From NCBI GenBank assembly GCA_025362035.1, contig JANYIN010000055.1, positions 1 to 48,437 on the forward strand: DNA of 48,437 bases, written 5' to 3'. Made by a program: the position numbers and the translations under genes. Below, in pieces: positions 1 to 7,228 of the stretch. Source of the stretch: Gemmatimonadaceae bacterium (GTDB lineage Bacteria > Gemmatimonadota > Gemmatimonadetes > Gemmatimonadales > Gemmatimonadaceae). The notes under the pieces are model-generated. The model did not search any database. It was given only the letters and a program-made list of their open reading frames with translations, and had not been told where the DNA came from. Each line of letters starts with the position of its first letter. Positions within the stretch are counted from its first letter, which is position 1.

Positions 1-133
1 CCCCAAGATGAACACTCCCGAGGCCATGCGCCTCCTGAAGGGCCGGGGAAGACCACCCCGTCGATAGGCCGCCCGTGGACGCACTGCAAAGTGCTCCGAG
101 CGCAGCGGTCCTAATCGCCCGTGCGGCTTGACT
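1..133 (+). rRNA. rrl: 23S ribosomal RNA, 3' end (partial)
   Basis: The window opens inside the last helices of 23S rRNA. The stretch has the conserved GGCCG...GAAGACCACCCCGT, GATAGGCCG and GGTCCTAAT...GTGCGGCTTGAC blocks that end bacterial 23S genes. The 3' end is set by comparison with the known E. coli terminus and is uncertain by a few bases. A 6-bp hairpin (TACTCC at 133-138, GGAGTA at 144-149) follows directly and may belong to the processing region. The rest of the gene lies upstream of the window. Confidence 0.93.
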
Positions 134-352
134 ACTCCCAATTGGAGTAACACCCCGCAGAGTACGCTTTGCATCGTATCGCGTCCGCACATCGTACGGA
201 CACGATCCACTTTCCACGTAACACCATCCTCTGATTCCTTCGCTCGTTTTCCGGTTGCCTTCTCATGAGTCGGTGATTCGGTCCGTCCGTGCCGCGCCTC
301 GTGCGCACGTCCGCCCGTGTCGCTGTCCCGCCTCACGAATCAACCAACACCT

Positions 353-379
353 GTCACACCGGTCACACCGGTCACACCG
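353..379. repeat. Three perfect 9-bp tandem repeats in the 23S-5S spacer
   Basis: The 9-mer GTCACACCG occurs three times head to tail (353-361, 362-370, 371-379), ending five bases before the 5S rRNA. The rest of the 134-383 spacer shows no tRNA and no coding signal. The repeat may be a slippage product in the precursor leader or a processing or antitermination element; the sequence does not decide between these. Confidence 0.85.
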
Positions 380-383
380 TTTC

Positions 384-499
384 GCTGGCGATCAGAGCGT
401 AGGGGCCACACCCGTTCCCATCCCGAACACGGTCGTTAAGCCCTACAGCGCCGATGGTACTCCGTCCGAGAGGACGCGGGAGAGTAGGCCATCGCCGGC
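384..499 (+). rRNA. rrf: 5S ribosomal RNA
   Basis: This is a 116-nt 5S rRNA. The terminal stem is GCTGGCGAT (384-392) against ATCGCCGGC (491-499), with one G-U pair. Inside are the conserved CCCATCCCGAACACGG loop and the AGCGCCGATGGTACT and GGGAGAGTAGG segments. It follows 23S by about 250 bp in the usual 23S-5S order. The ends are set by the stem and could extend by one or two bases. Confidence 0.96.
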
Positions 500-507
500 A
501 CCCCCGT

Positions 508-545
508 ACGAAGGTCCCATTGGCGCTCGCCAATGGGACCTTCGT
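508..545 (+). terminator. Strong hairpin ending the rRNA operon
   Basis: There is a perfect inverted repeat with arms 508-524 and 529-545 (17 bp, core AAGGTCCCATTGGC) and a four-base GCTC loop, beginning 8 bases after 5S. No run of T follows the stem (the next bases are CGCATGACC), so it is not a textbook intrinsic terminator. It may end transcription with Rho or serve as a processing and stability hairpin for the rRNA precursor. Confidence 0.75.
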
Positions 546-659
546 CGCATGACCACCCCCGCCCGTATCACTAACGCCTCGATCAGAAACCGAGCACGAA
601 CCGTGCAGCGCGACATTCCTTCTCGCTGACAAGGACCGCCTCTTGCCTCTCGTACTCGC

Positions 660-1487
660 ATGCGAAATTCGGCTATTGCCATAGCGTCAGGGGCCACCAT
701 CACGAGCGCCGCGTTGTACATGTTCAGGCGACGCGCGGAACTCCGCGCGGCGGAACGATTCGCCGCGGCAGCGCTCGAAACGGTACTCAATGCCATCGAT
801 GCCAACGACTCGCAGACGGGCGACCACGTTCGGCGCGTGGCGAACTACTCACTCATTCTGGCGGACGCGGCTGGACTGACCCATCACGAGCAGCGCACCA
901 TCGAACGAGTGGCCCTGTTTCACGACGTGGGCAAGATCCACGAAGCCCTGTTCGATATCATCCACGACGACGACACGCTCACCCCCGGTCAACGCAGAGA
1001 AATCGCGACACATCCCGCGCGTGGAGCCAAGGTGCTGGCGCCATTGAACGGATTCTATCCGGAACTGGCGGAAGGTGTGCTCTCGCATCACGAGCGATGG
1101 GACGGCACGGGATACCCGAGACACCTGCAAGGGAGCGCCATTCCACTGTCGGCGCGAGTGGTGGCGATCACCGACACGTTCGACGCGATCACCCATCGCC
1201 GTCGCTACAGCGATGGACGCTCTGCACTCATCGCGCGCGAAATGATTCTCCAGGGACGCGGAACACAGTTCGATCCGGAGTTCGTGGACCTGTTCGTTTT
1301 TCCGCCGGTCTTCGAACGCATCGTGGCCGCGGAGCGCAGTACCACGCTGTGGAAGGCGCCCATTCACGGCCGGCGCACCGGTGCGAACGGCGATAAAGTT
1401 CCCGACATTACCTTCCGCTGGCGTCCTGGGCGGAGCGGAGGGCGCGGGCGGCCTGCATCGGATCAACCGAGGAAAAAAGTGCGCTGA
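660..1487 (+). CDS. HD-GYP domain protein, probable cyclic-di-GMP phosphodiesterase
   Basis: This 275-residue protein probably hydrolyses the second messenger cyclic di-GMP. Residues 4-22 form a short hydrophobic N-terminal segment that could anchor it in the membrane. The HD-GYP domain fills about 38-215. Visible family residues are H56 (GDHVRRV), H88-D89 with GK (FHDVGKIH), H118, H143-H144 and the signature HHERWDGTGYP (143-153), then ARVVAITDTFDA. No receiver or PAS input domain is attached, so the input is either the membrane segment or a partner. The basic, low-complexity C-terminus (about 235-275) overlaps the 3' end of thiE on the other strand by 80 bp. A second ATG at 720 would remove the hydrophobic segment, so the first ATG is preferred. 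The family call is firm; activity on c-di-GMP is inferred from the intact metal ligands. Confidence 0.88.
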   Translation: MRNSAIAIASGATITSAALYMFRRRAELRAAERFAAAALETVLNAIDANDSQTGDHVRRVANYSLILADAAGLTHHEQRTIERVALFHDVGKIHEALFDIIHDDDTLTPGQRREIATHPARGAKVLAPLNGFYPELAEGVLSHHERWDGTGYPRHLQGSAIPLSARVVAITDTFDAITHRRRYSDGRSALIAREMILQGRGTQFDPEFVDLFVFPPVFERIVAAERSTTLWKAPIHGRRTGANGDKVPDITFRWRPGRSGGRGRPASDQPRKKVR

Positions 1488-2052
1488 TCACGGCCAATCC
1501 TGACGCACCCGAGGCCATCAGCGCGGCGGCGTTGTCCGCCGACACGCCGCCGATGGCCACGGCGGGCAACCCACACCGACGCGCCAGCGCGGCGAAGCGC
1601 TCGATGCCAATGGCCGTGCCCGCATCCGACTTGCTGCCCGTCGTGAACACGGGACCGATGCCGACGTAGTCCGCTCCCACCGTGCGCGCGACCTCGGTGT
1701 CGTCGCCGACCGATGCACCAATGATGAAGCCGGGAGGAACGATCCGCCGAAGCGCCGCGGGCGCGACGTCATCGACGCCCACGTGCACGCCCTGGGCTCC
1801 CGCGGCCATCGCGACATCCGCTCGGTCATTCACCAGCACGGGAATTCGAGGCGCGATCGCGCGAAGCGCGCGTGCGACCTCCACCATGGTCCGCGCCGAC
1901 TCCTCCTTGAGCCGCAGCTGCAGCATCGTGGCCCCGCCAAGCACGGACGCCATCGCCCGCGTGCACAGCCCGTCGATGCCGTCACGAAGTGAATCGGTGA
2001 TGGCGATGAGGCGCAGCATCGACGGATCGAAGGCGGGAGGGATGCCGCCCAT
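1408..2052 (-). CDS. thiE: Thiamine-phosphate synthase
   Basis: ThiE joins HMP pyrophosphate and the thiazole phosphate to make thiamine monophosphate in the cytosol. The 214-residue protein is a complete TIM barrel of normal family length. Recognisable motifs are QLRLKE (45-50), VNDRADVA (74-81) with N75-D76, GVHVGVDD (88-95), GADYVGIGPVFTTGSKSDA (126-144), whose TTGSK loop binds phosphate, and AIGGV (166-170). The start is the ATG at 2052, which shares its first base with the mltG stop (TGATG) and so implies coupling. The reading frame stays open 35 codons further upstream, but that part lies inside mltG and does not look like ThiE. Its position as last gene of a rho-ruvX-mltG operon has no obvious metabolic logic, and no other thi gene is in view. 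Confidence 0.93.
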   Translation of the reverse strand: MGGIPPAFDPSMLRLIAITDSLRDGIDGLCTRAMASVLGGATMLQLRLKEESARTMVEVARALRAIAPRIPVLVNDRADVAMAAGAQGVHVGVDDVAPAALRRIVPPGFIIGASVGDDTEVARTVGADYVGIGPVFTTGSKSDAGTAIGIERFAALARRCGLPAVAIGGVSADNAAALMASGASGLAVISALFSSVDPMQAARALRSAQDASGR

Positions 2053-3125
2053 CAGTGAAGCGGCGTCCGACGCGCCGGCGTCAGCGGAGTTTCTGGAGTC
2101 ACGGTAGCGGGGGGGACGCGGAGCGTGTCGCGGCGCTCCGCGGCGACAGAGTCCCACTCCCGCCGCGCGCGTTTGACCGCCTGGGAATGCGCCGCGAAAT
2201 CGGTGGTGAACTCGTGATGGCCATCAGGGTGCGCGACGAAATACCGGTACGGGACCTTCGCGGGATTGAGGGCCGCAAGGATGGACGGTTTGCCCGGTGA
2301 CGCGATGGGGCCGGGCGGAAGCCCCGCGTTCCGGTACGTGTTATACGGCGAGTCGATCTCGAGGTCCTTGTAGTACACGCGCGCCACGTGGTGACCGATG
2401 GCATACTGCACGGTGGGATCGGCTTGCAGCCTGATGCCCGCATTCAACCGGTTCAGATACACCGCCGCGATCACCGGGCGTTCCTCTGGGAGCCGGGCTT
2501 CCTTCTCCACGATGGAGGCGAGCGACATGATATCGTTCCGGCTCATGGCGCGCCGTTGTAACGTGGAATCCCATGCCGGCTGCCATACCTGCTGGAAGCG
2601 GCCCACCATCAGCCGCACCGCCTGGCGCGCCGATGTACCCTGCGGAAACACGTAGGTGTCAGGGAAGAGATACCCCTCGACGGTGGCGGTGGGAATGTCG
2701 AGCGCATGAAGAAGCGCGGTGTCCCGGACCGCCAGTCGAACGGAGTCCTCCGGTACGTGCAGGACGCGCGCGAGTTGCGGCGCGATCTGCACGATGGACC
2801 ACCCCTCGGGGATGGTGATCCCCTCTTCCACACTCTTGCCGCCATGCAGCGCGTCGAGCAGCTCGCTCCAGGACATGCGCGGCGCGAGCACATACGTGCC
2901 GGCGCGGATGGAGCGGTCTCGTCTCCGGAACAGCGCGTAGAAGCGAAACGCCGTGGCGCTGCGAACGACGTGTGCTCGCGCGAGCGACTCCGCGGCGACG
3001 CGAAGATTGGCACCGCGCGGCACGACGACGCGCACGTCGCGCGTGTTCTCGACGCCGCATCCGATGGCCATCGCAGCCACGACTGCCGCCGCGACGGCGC
3101 GATTACGAAACAGGCGTGTCCGCAT
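2052..3125 (-). CDS. mltG: Endolytic murein transglycosylase MltG (YceG-like)
   Basis: MltG cleaves nascent glycan strands at the inner membrane and probably sets their final length. The 357-residue protein has an N-terminal membrane segment (about 8-24; AIGC at 20-23 also resembles a weak lipobox) and a LysM-like part (VVVPRGANL, GTYVLAPRMSWSELL, about 31-100). The YceG catalytic domain carries EGYLFPDTY (150-158), SIVEKEA (204-210, with E207 matching the catalytic glutamate of E. coli MltG), QADPTVQYA and NTYRNAGLPPGPIASPG. The start is the ATG at 3125, which overlaps the end of ruvX by 23 bp. Upstream codons of the same frame are a shadow of ruvX. A Pro/Thr-rich tail (about 337-357) follows the catalytic domain. 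The neighbour ruvX is a common partner of mltG in bacteria. Confidence 0.93.
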   Translation of the reverse strand: MRTRLFRNRAVAAAVVAAMAIGCGVENTRDVRVVVPRGANLRVAAESLARAHVVRSATAFRFYALFRRRDRSIRAGTYVLAPRMSWSELLDALHGGKSVEEGITIPEGWSIVQIAPQLARVLHVPEDSVRLAVRDTALLHALDIPTATVEGYLFPDTYVFPQGTSARQAVRLMVGRFQQVWQPAWDSTLQRRAMSRNDIMSLASIVEKEARLPEERPVIAAVYLNRLNAGIRLQADPTVQYAIGHHVARVYYKDLEIDSPYNTYRNAGLPPGPIASPGKPSILAALNPAKVPYRYFVAHPDGHHEFTTDFAAHSQAVKRARREWDSVAAERRDTLRVPPATVTPETPLTPARRTPLH

Positions 3126-3600
3126 CGGGCAGCGTCGCGGGTTCAATGACCGGCAGGTCATGCATGCGCATGGCCTGCTGGAGCAGCACGGTGGCCGCGA
3201 GGGCATCGACGTCGGCCTTTCGGTCGCGCGTCCGGCCACCCATGGCATGAATGGCCCGGAGCGCCGCCGCCGTGGTAAAGCGTTCGTCCACGAGTGCCGT
3301 GGGAAGGCTGGTGCGACGCGCGAGCTCGGCGGCGACGCGTCGGCATTCGATCGAGCGCGGCGTGTCGTCGCCCTCGCCGTCCAGCGGCAGCCCCATGATG
3401 ATGCCGTTGGCCTCGAGCGCCACGGTGCGGCGCACGAGTTCGGCGATGGGCGGGCGCTTGCCCTTCTTGCGCTCGACAACGCCGGCGGGCGAGGCGATCG
3501 TGCCCGTCGGATCGCTGATGGCCAGCCCGATCCGGCGCTCCCCCCAGTCGATGGCCATCCAGCGTCCGCGCATCGCCGGCATCACCGTCGCGGTGCTCAC
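3103..3600 (-). CDS. ruvX: Putative pre-16S rRNA nuclease / Holliday junction resolvase (YqgF family)
   Basis: Members of this RNase H-fold family process the 5' end of 16S rRNA and were first described as Holliday-junction resolvases. The 165-residue protein shows [18 protein letters not shown] (16-33) with D18, [10 protein letters not shown] (66-75), LVDERFTT (103-110) with E106, and a C-terminal KADVDALAA (128-136) with acidic D130 and D132. These are the expected active-site positions. The GTG start at 3600 overlaps the rho stop as GTGA. Internal ATGs at codons 7 and 10 are also possible, because homologues often begin just before the first beta strand. The gene lies between rho and mltG in a tightly packed operon. 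Confidence 0.92.
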   Translation of the reverse strand: MSTATVMPAMRGRWMAIDWGERRIGLAISDPTGTIASPAGVVERKKGKRPPIAELVRRTVALEANGIIMGLPLDGEGDDTPRSIECRRVAAELARRTSLPTALVDERFTTAAALRAIHAMGGRTRDRKADVDALAATVLLQQAMRMHDLPVIEPATLPDADTPVS

Positions 3601-4862
3601 CCCTCGCGCATCTGCACGAAGAACTCCTTGTTGTTCCTGGAGCGCGACATCTGTTTGAGCAGAAACTCGATGGCTTCCGGCTCCGGCATATCCGCCAGGA
3701 ACGTACGGAGCAACGTCACGCGGTTCAGCTCTTCAGGCGTGAACAGCAATTCCTCCTTGCGCGTACCCGATCGATTGATGTCGATGGCGGGGTAGATGCG
3801 CCGGTCGGCGATCTCACGCGCGAGGATGAGCTCCATGTTCCCCGTGCCCTTGAATTCCTCGAAGATCATTTCGTCCGCACGGGAGCCGGTCTCGATGAGC
3901 GCCGTAGCGATGATCGTGAGCGATCCGCCGTCGGTCACGTTGCGCGCCGCGCCGAAGAACTTCTTCGGTTTCTCCATGGCCTTCGCGTCGAGACCACCGG
4001 ACATGATCTTGCCGCCACTCGGGATCACGGCGTTGTGCGCGCGCGCGAGGCGGGTAATCGAATCGAGCAGGATGACGACGTCCTTGCCCGACTCGACGAG
4101 TCGCTTCGCCTTCTCGATGACCATCTCGGCCACCTGCACGTGTCGAGACGCTTCTTCGTCGAACGTGGACGAGATGACTTCTCCCTTCACTTCGCGCTGC
4201 ATGTCCGTCACCTCTTCCGGGCGTTCGTCGATGAGCAGCACGATGAGCGTGACGTCCGGGTAGTTCTCGGCGATGGCGTTGGCAATCTTCTGCAGCAGGA
4301 TCGTCTTGCCGGCACGCGGCGGAGCAACGATGAGGCCGCGCTGTCCCTTGCCGATGGGCGCGATGAGGTCCATCACCCGCATGCTGAGATCGTTGTCCTC
4401 CGTCTCCAGGCGGATGCGTCCGTCGGGATACCGCGGGCGCAGGTTGTCGAACGTGACCCGCGTCTTGGCGGCGTCGGGTTCGCCCCCATTCACGCGTTCG
4501 ACCTTGAGAAGTGCCAGGTAGCGCTCCCATTCCTTTGGCGGGCGAACGTGGCCGCTGACGGTGTCGCCGGTCTTGAGTTCGAAGCGCTTGATCTGCGATG
4601 GCGAGACGTAGATGTCATCGGGACTGTAGAGATAGTTCCAGTCCTGGCTGCGCAGAAACCCGTAGCCTTCGGGAAGCACTTCCAGCACGCCCTCACCCAC
4701 GAGCAGCTCGGATTGATCGAGCAACTTCTGTTCGATGCGGAACACGAGGTTCTGCCGATCGAGCGCGTCGTGAGCGGCCAGCGCGAGGGACTCGGCTAGG
4801 TCGTGCAGCTCCGGCATCGATTTCCGCTTGAGCTCAGCGATGTTCACAGTGCGATCGTGCAC
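3597..4862 (-). CDS. rho: Transcription termination factor Rho
   Basis: Rho is the hexameric RNA helicase that ends transcription at C-rich sites. The 421-residue protein is close to the usual length. The N-terminal Rho_N helices cover about 4-50. The cold-shock RNA-binding fold spans about 55-125 (GYGFLRS, 67-72). The ATPase domain begins near 160, with Walker A APPRAGKT (180-187), [10 protein letters not shown] (209-218), [14 protein letters not shown] (262-275), the Q/R-loop region [12 protein letters not shown] and [25 protein letters not shown]. No large N-terminal insertion is present, unlike Rho from some other high-GC phyla. The ATG at 4862 starts with the typical basic, helical leader. 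An upstream gap of 169 bp separates it from the MCE gene and could hold its own promoter. Confidence 0.98.
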   Translation of the reverse strand: MHDRTVNIAELKRKSMPELHDLAESLALAAHDALDRQNLVFRIEQKLLDQSELLVGEGVLEVLPEGYGFLRSQDWNYLYSPDDIYVSPSQIKRFELKTGDTVSGHVRPPKEWERYLALLKVERVNGGEPDAAKTRVTFDNLRPRYPDGRIRLETEDNDLSMRVMDLIAPIGKGQRGLIVAPPRAGKTILLQKIANAIAENYPDVTLIVLLIDERPEEVTDMQREVKGEVISSTFDEEASRHVQVAEMVIEKAKRLVESGKDVVILLDSITRLARAHNAVIPSGGKIMSGGLDAKAMEKPKKFFGAARNVTDGGSLTIIATALIETGSRADEMIFEEFKGTGNMELILAREIADRRIYPAIDINRSGTRKEELLFTPEELNRVTLLRTFLADMPEPEAIEFLLKQMSRSRNNKEFFVQMREG

Positions 4863-5031
4863 GGAGGAAGGTCGTGGCGACCGACTGGCACGCGTGGCGT
4901 GCGCGGCGGGGCGATCGGCGTGCGGCCACGAGAACCAGGCCGCGCGGTGCGGCAGGCGGGTACAGACACGTTCTCGAGCGGCTCGGGGAAGCTAAGAACG
5001 GCAAGGATGAGGGTCAAGTGCATCGACGCAG

Positions 5032-5994
5032 TCAGAACGAGATGTATCGGAGCGGATGCTTCTTGAGGTCGTCGACCAACAACGACAGCTGCAGGTGAGC
5101 ACCGGCGAGCGCGTTGGTGAGGACGGTATCTCGACGGTATCGGCCCACTGAGCCGCGCGGCTCGTCGAGTGCCGCTCGAACCGACGATAGCTGCCGTTGC
5201 ACGTCGTTCACGTTCTTCATGAGCGTACTGTCCTTGCGCAGGCGCCCGTAGGACGACCGGTCCGACGCCAGCAACGCTCGCACCGAGTCGGTGCGTGCCA
5301 ACACCTGTCGGGCTCGCTCAGTGAGTTCTGCACTCGTGGCGTACCCGAGCGCTTCGCGTCCGGCAAGCCGGGAGCGGAGCGTCTGTGCCTGCGCGAGCGC
5401 TCGCGCCATCTCGGGCCCGCCGGGCCCACCAGGGGCGTTGAGCACCGCGCCCATGGTGCCCTGCGACGTCTGGAGTTGCGAGATGATCTCCTTGACGTTG
5501 CCCACGATGGCCGGCAATTCGTGCGTGGCCGCGCCAAACGTGCCCGCTGAGTTCTCGATGTCCGCCTGCGATTGCGTGGCCACGGTGTCGTCGTGTCGAA
5601 TGACCGTTGACGCCACTGTGCCGGGCGTGATGTAAACGACCTCTGCGCCAATGATGGTTCCACCGGCGCGAATCTGTGCTTGCGCGTCGCGATGCATCGC
5701 GTTGCGATATTTCTCGAGCACTTCCATGGTGATCTCGATACGAGCCGCCGTGTCGGCAACGGACGGCGAACGGAAGCGGATGTTCGAGATCCGGCCGACC
5801 TTCTGCCCACTCAGCCACACTTCCGAACCGACAAGGACCCCACGCGCTTCGCCGACATGTGCGTAGAGCCGGAAAGTGTCGCCGTGCAGTGAGTCAACGC
5901 GAGAATATTTCAGCGTTGCCACGACGGCGACGACGAGAGCGCTGGTGGCGATAAGGCCGCCGCGGACGTCAGACCATGAGAGCCGACGCGCCAT
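5032..5994 (-). CDS. MCE/MlaD-family lipid-transport periplasmic protein
   Basis: The protein is anchored by one transmembrane helix (about 13-30 of 320 residues) followed by a single MCE domain (about 38-128). The motif VLVGSEVWLSGQKVGRISNI (53-72) and GGTIIGAEVVYITPG (111-125) are typical of MlaD-like proteins, which form hexameric channels carrying phospholipids between the membranes. After the domain comes a long helical region (about 150-310) and the tail KKHPLRYISF, an ending seen in stand-alone MCE proteins. No MlaE permease or MlaF ATPase is adjacent, so the partners must be elsewhere. The ATG at 5994 is chosen because it immediately precedes the basic residues before the membrane helix. 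An ATG 28 codons upstream (5' end 6078) is possible, and neither has a clear ribosome-binding site. It lies upstream of rho on the same strand. Confidence 0.82.
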   Translation of the reverse strand: MARRLSWSDVRGGLIATSALVVAVVATLKYSRVDSLHGDTFRLYAHVGEARGVLVGSEVWLSGQKVGRISNIRFRSPSVADTAARIEITMEVLEKYRNAMHRDAQAQIRAGGTIIGAEVVYITPGTVASTVIRHDDTVATQSQADIENSAGTFGAATHELPAIVGNVKEIISQLQTSQGTMGAVLNAPGGPGGPEMARALAQAQTLRSRLAGREALGYATSAELTERARQVLARTDSVRALLASDRSSYGRLRKDSTLMKNVNDVQRQLSSVRAALDEPRGSVGRYRRDTVLTNALAGAHLQLSLLVDDLKKHPLRYISF

Positions 5995-6175
5995 GAGGCG
6001 AGGAGGGGGAGGCGATGCGGGTGATCGAGCTGGGGGAGTTACTCGTTCGAACTGAGCAAGGCTTGGACCAATATCCATCACGATGTCCACTCGCACGTCT
6101 CTGGCGTCAGAGCGAACCAGCAGCGGAGGGCGTGCGGAGAAAGGGGAATGCAGACGTGCGGCACACTACGTCCCT

Positions 6176-6205
6176 GTAAGCCGATGCGGAGCTTGCAGTT
6201 ACCAC
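6176..6205. repeat. 30-bp direct repeat, distal copy (partner at 6995-7024)
   Basis: The 30 bases from GTAAGCC to GTTACCAC match 6995-7024 at 26 of 30 positions, ungapped and in the same orientation. The partner copy contains the right arm of the tRNA-Arg terminator and touches the tRNA 3' end. In this distal copy the left hairpin arm is not recognisable and no tRNA follows. The two copies bracket the 21-bp repeat array, so they could be ends of an inserted cassette, or remnants of a duplicated tRNA 3' flank. Confidence 0.75.
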
Positions 6206-6237
6206 GCGTGCTCGCGCCCGCGCTCCACCACACGTCA

Positions 6238-6834
6238 TTACGCTGCGGCGGCAAGCGCGCTGAAATCGAGGAACTGCCCGCAAATGTCATGGAGCGAGGC
6301 GCTCGGCACGCGGACACGCGCGACACCGGCGAGGACGTGAGCACCGACGTCGCGGACATGCGTGCCAATGTCGGGGACAGGCCCTGCGATGTCGTGCACC
6401 TGTCCAGCGATCTTGGGGAAAGGCCCGGCAACATCGCGCACCCGCCCGCCGATCTCCACGGTGCGAGAGCTGACGTCGGGGACAGTCCTTCCGCGGCGGA
6501 GGACCTCCGCGCCCGCGGGGCGGATCGGCGTGGCGATGTCGATGCAATGCGAGGTGTCGTGGAGAACCCAGGCGCCGACGTCGAAGACTGCGACGTCGAG
6601 CCGGAGGACGAGGCCCTGGTCGTCGAGGACACGGGCAACGATGTCGCGTACCAAGCCATCGATGTCGAGGACACGGCCGCCAACGTCGCGGCCGCTGCCG
6701 CCGTCCTTACATCGCCCAATGGGCTCACGGGGATGCCGCCGATGCCCATGAGGCGCGAGCGGGCAAGACACGATGCCTGTGCCCCTTGGCGACGACGATG
6801 TTGAACTGCGCTCCTCCACTTTACCTGGAGTCAT
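6238..6834 (-). CDS. Candidate heptad-repeat protein (uncertain coding)
   Basis: A 198-codon open frame covers the 21-bp repeat array. From about residue 48 on it reads as imperfect seven-residue units of the form V-x-D-[IV]-x-x-x (for example VRDVGAH, VHDIAGP, VLDIDGL), which could build a beta-solenoid or similar repeat fold. The first 45 residues are Ser/Arg/Pro-rich and look unlike a real N-terminus. The opposite strand also has a 218-codon frame (6148-6804) in the same codon register, reading x-x-x-D-[VI]-x-D. First and third codon positions are about equally GC-rich through the array, so base composition does not show which strand, if either, is translated. I recognise no family. The entry is listed because the array is clearly codon-structured. 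Confidence 0.25.
   Translation of the reverse strand: MTPGKVEERSSTSSSPRGTGIVSCPLAPHGHRRHPREPIGRCKDGGSGRDVGGRVLDIDGLVRDIVARVLDDQGLVLRLDVAVFDVGAWVLHDTSHCIDIATPIRPAGAEVLRRGRTVPDVSSRTVEIGGRVRDVAGPFPKIAGQVHDIAGPVPDIGTHVRDVGAHVLAGVARVRVPSASLHDICGQFLDFSALAAAA
6253..6720. repeat. Array of about 22 degenerate 21-bp tandem repeats
   Basis: Laid out in 21-base rows, the region from about 6253 to 6720 keeps one phase throughout, with consensus nnnnncnncGATGTCGnGGAC. Clear units are 6337-6357, 6358-6378 (GCCAATGTCGGGGAC end) and the rows around 6580-6690, ending in GTCGAGGAC or GTCGCGTAC. A few rows in the middle (about 6484-6530) have drifted but stay in phase. The GACGTC core is palindromic, so both strands read as seven-residue repeats. 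Unit length divisible by three over more than 20 units without a phase slip suggests selection on a reading frame at some time. Confidence 0.85.
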
Positions 6835-6976
6835 TTCTTGCCCGGAAAGTCAATAGGCAGTTTCCTCCCGCGCGCACGGTTTGCACGGAGCAGCCGCGCG
6901 ATCGAGCAGCGCGGGCTCGCTGAATTCGGCGCACGCTGCAACCGCGTTACCCGGGCGCGGACAGTCGTCCGACAGC

Positions 6977-7012
6977 AGAAAGCCCCGCGTCGGCGTAAGC
7001 CTATGCGGGGCT
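6977..7012 (-). terminator. Intrinsic terminator of the tRNA-Arg gene
   Basis: On the minus strand AGCCCCGC and GCGGGGCT (plus-strand positions 7005-7012 and 6981-6988) pair perfectly. The loop is 16 nt and carries a short inner stem (GGCTTACGCC type). TTTCTGC follows, giving a short U-rich tail. It lies 14 bp beyond the tRNA 3' end. Confidence 0.75.
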
Positions 7013-7024
7013 ATCAGTTACCAC
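6995..7024. repeat. 30-bp direct repeat, tRNA-proximal copy (partner at 6176-6205)
   Basis: This copy overlaps one arm of the tRNA-Arg terminator and ends two bases from the tRNA 3' end. It matches the distal copy at 26 of 30 positions. The 789 bp between the copies hold the 21-bp repeat array and no recognisable mobile-element gene. Confidence 0.75.
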
Positions 7025-7026
7025 CA

Positions 7027-7100
7027 TGCGCGCGGCGGGATTCGAACCCACGACCTCTTGCTCCGGAGGCAAGCGCTCTATCCAGCTGAGCTACGCACGC
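7027..7100 (-). tRNA. tRNA-Arg (anticodon CCG)
   Basis: The minus strand folds into a complete 74-nt cloverleaf. The acceptor is GCGTGCG/CGCGCGC with one G-U pair and discriminator A. The D arm is GCTCAGCTGGATAGAGC. The anticodon stem is CTTGC/GCAAG around loop CTCCGGA, giving anticodon CCG, which reads Arg codon CGG. The T arm contains GGTTCGAATCC. CCA is not encoded (the next bases are TGG), so it must be added after transcription. The gene has its own promoter and terminator. Confidence 0.97.
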
Positions 7101-7148
7101 GAGTCGGGCGGCCAATCACCCGTCCCGGTACCTTCACGCGAATCCTGT

Positions 7149-7177
7149 AGTTTAACCGAACGCCGGGGGAGTGACAA
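7149..7177 (-). promoter_or_regulatory. Sigma-70-type promoter for tRNA-Arg
   Basis: On the minus strand TTGTCA (7177-7172, five of six matches to TTGACA) is followed by exactly 17 bp and then TAAACT (7154-7149, four of six matches to TATAAT). This predicts a start near 7142 and a leader of about 40 nt before the tRNA 5' end at 7100. The downstream sigma-factor gene runs the other way, so this is a divergent region. Confidence 0.6.
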
Positions 7178-7228
7178 GCAAGCGCAATGTGACGATTCGT
7201 GCGCACGGGCTAGTTGTTGAGGATAGAC

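Noticed and set aside
353..379. Possible CRISPR-like repeats
   Set aside because: Nine-base units are directly joined with no spacers, and no cas gene is in the window.
255..805. Open frames over the 5S rRNA and its spacer (124, 86 and 120 codons)
   Set aside because: They cover the rRNA and hairpin, lack ribosome-binding sites and are Arg/Ser-rich chance frames of high-GC DNA.
2953..3795. 280-codon plus-strand frame antisense to mltG and ruvX
   Set aside because: It is a mirror frame of two well-supported genes with an unprotein-like composition.
4035..4799. 254-codon plus-strand frame antisense to rho
   Set aside because: Rho is complete on the other strand; this frame shows no domain.
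6078..6749. 223-codon Ser/Arg/Pro-rich minus-strand frame over the 21-bp array
   Set aside because: It is in another register than the heptad frames and looks like low-complexity shadow; the repeat is listed instead.
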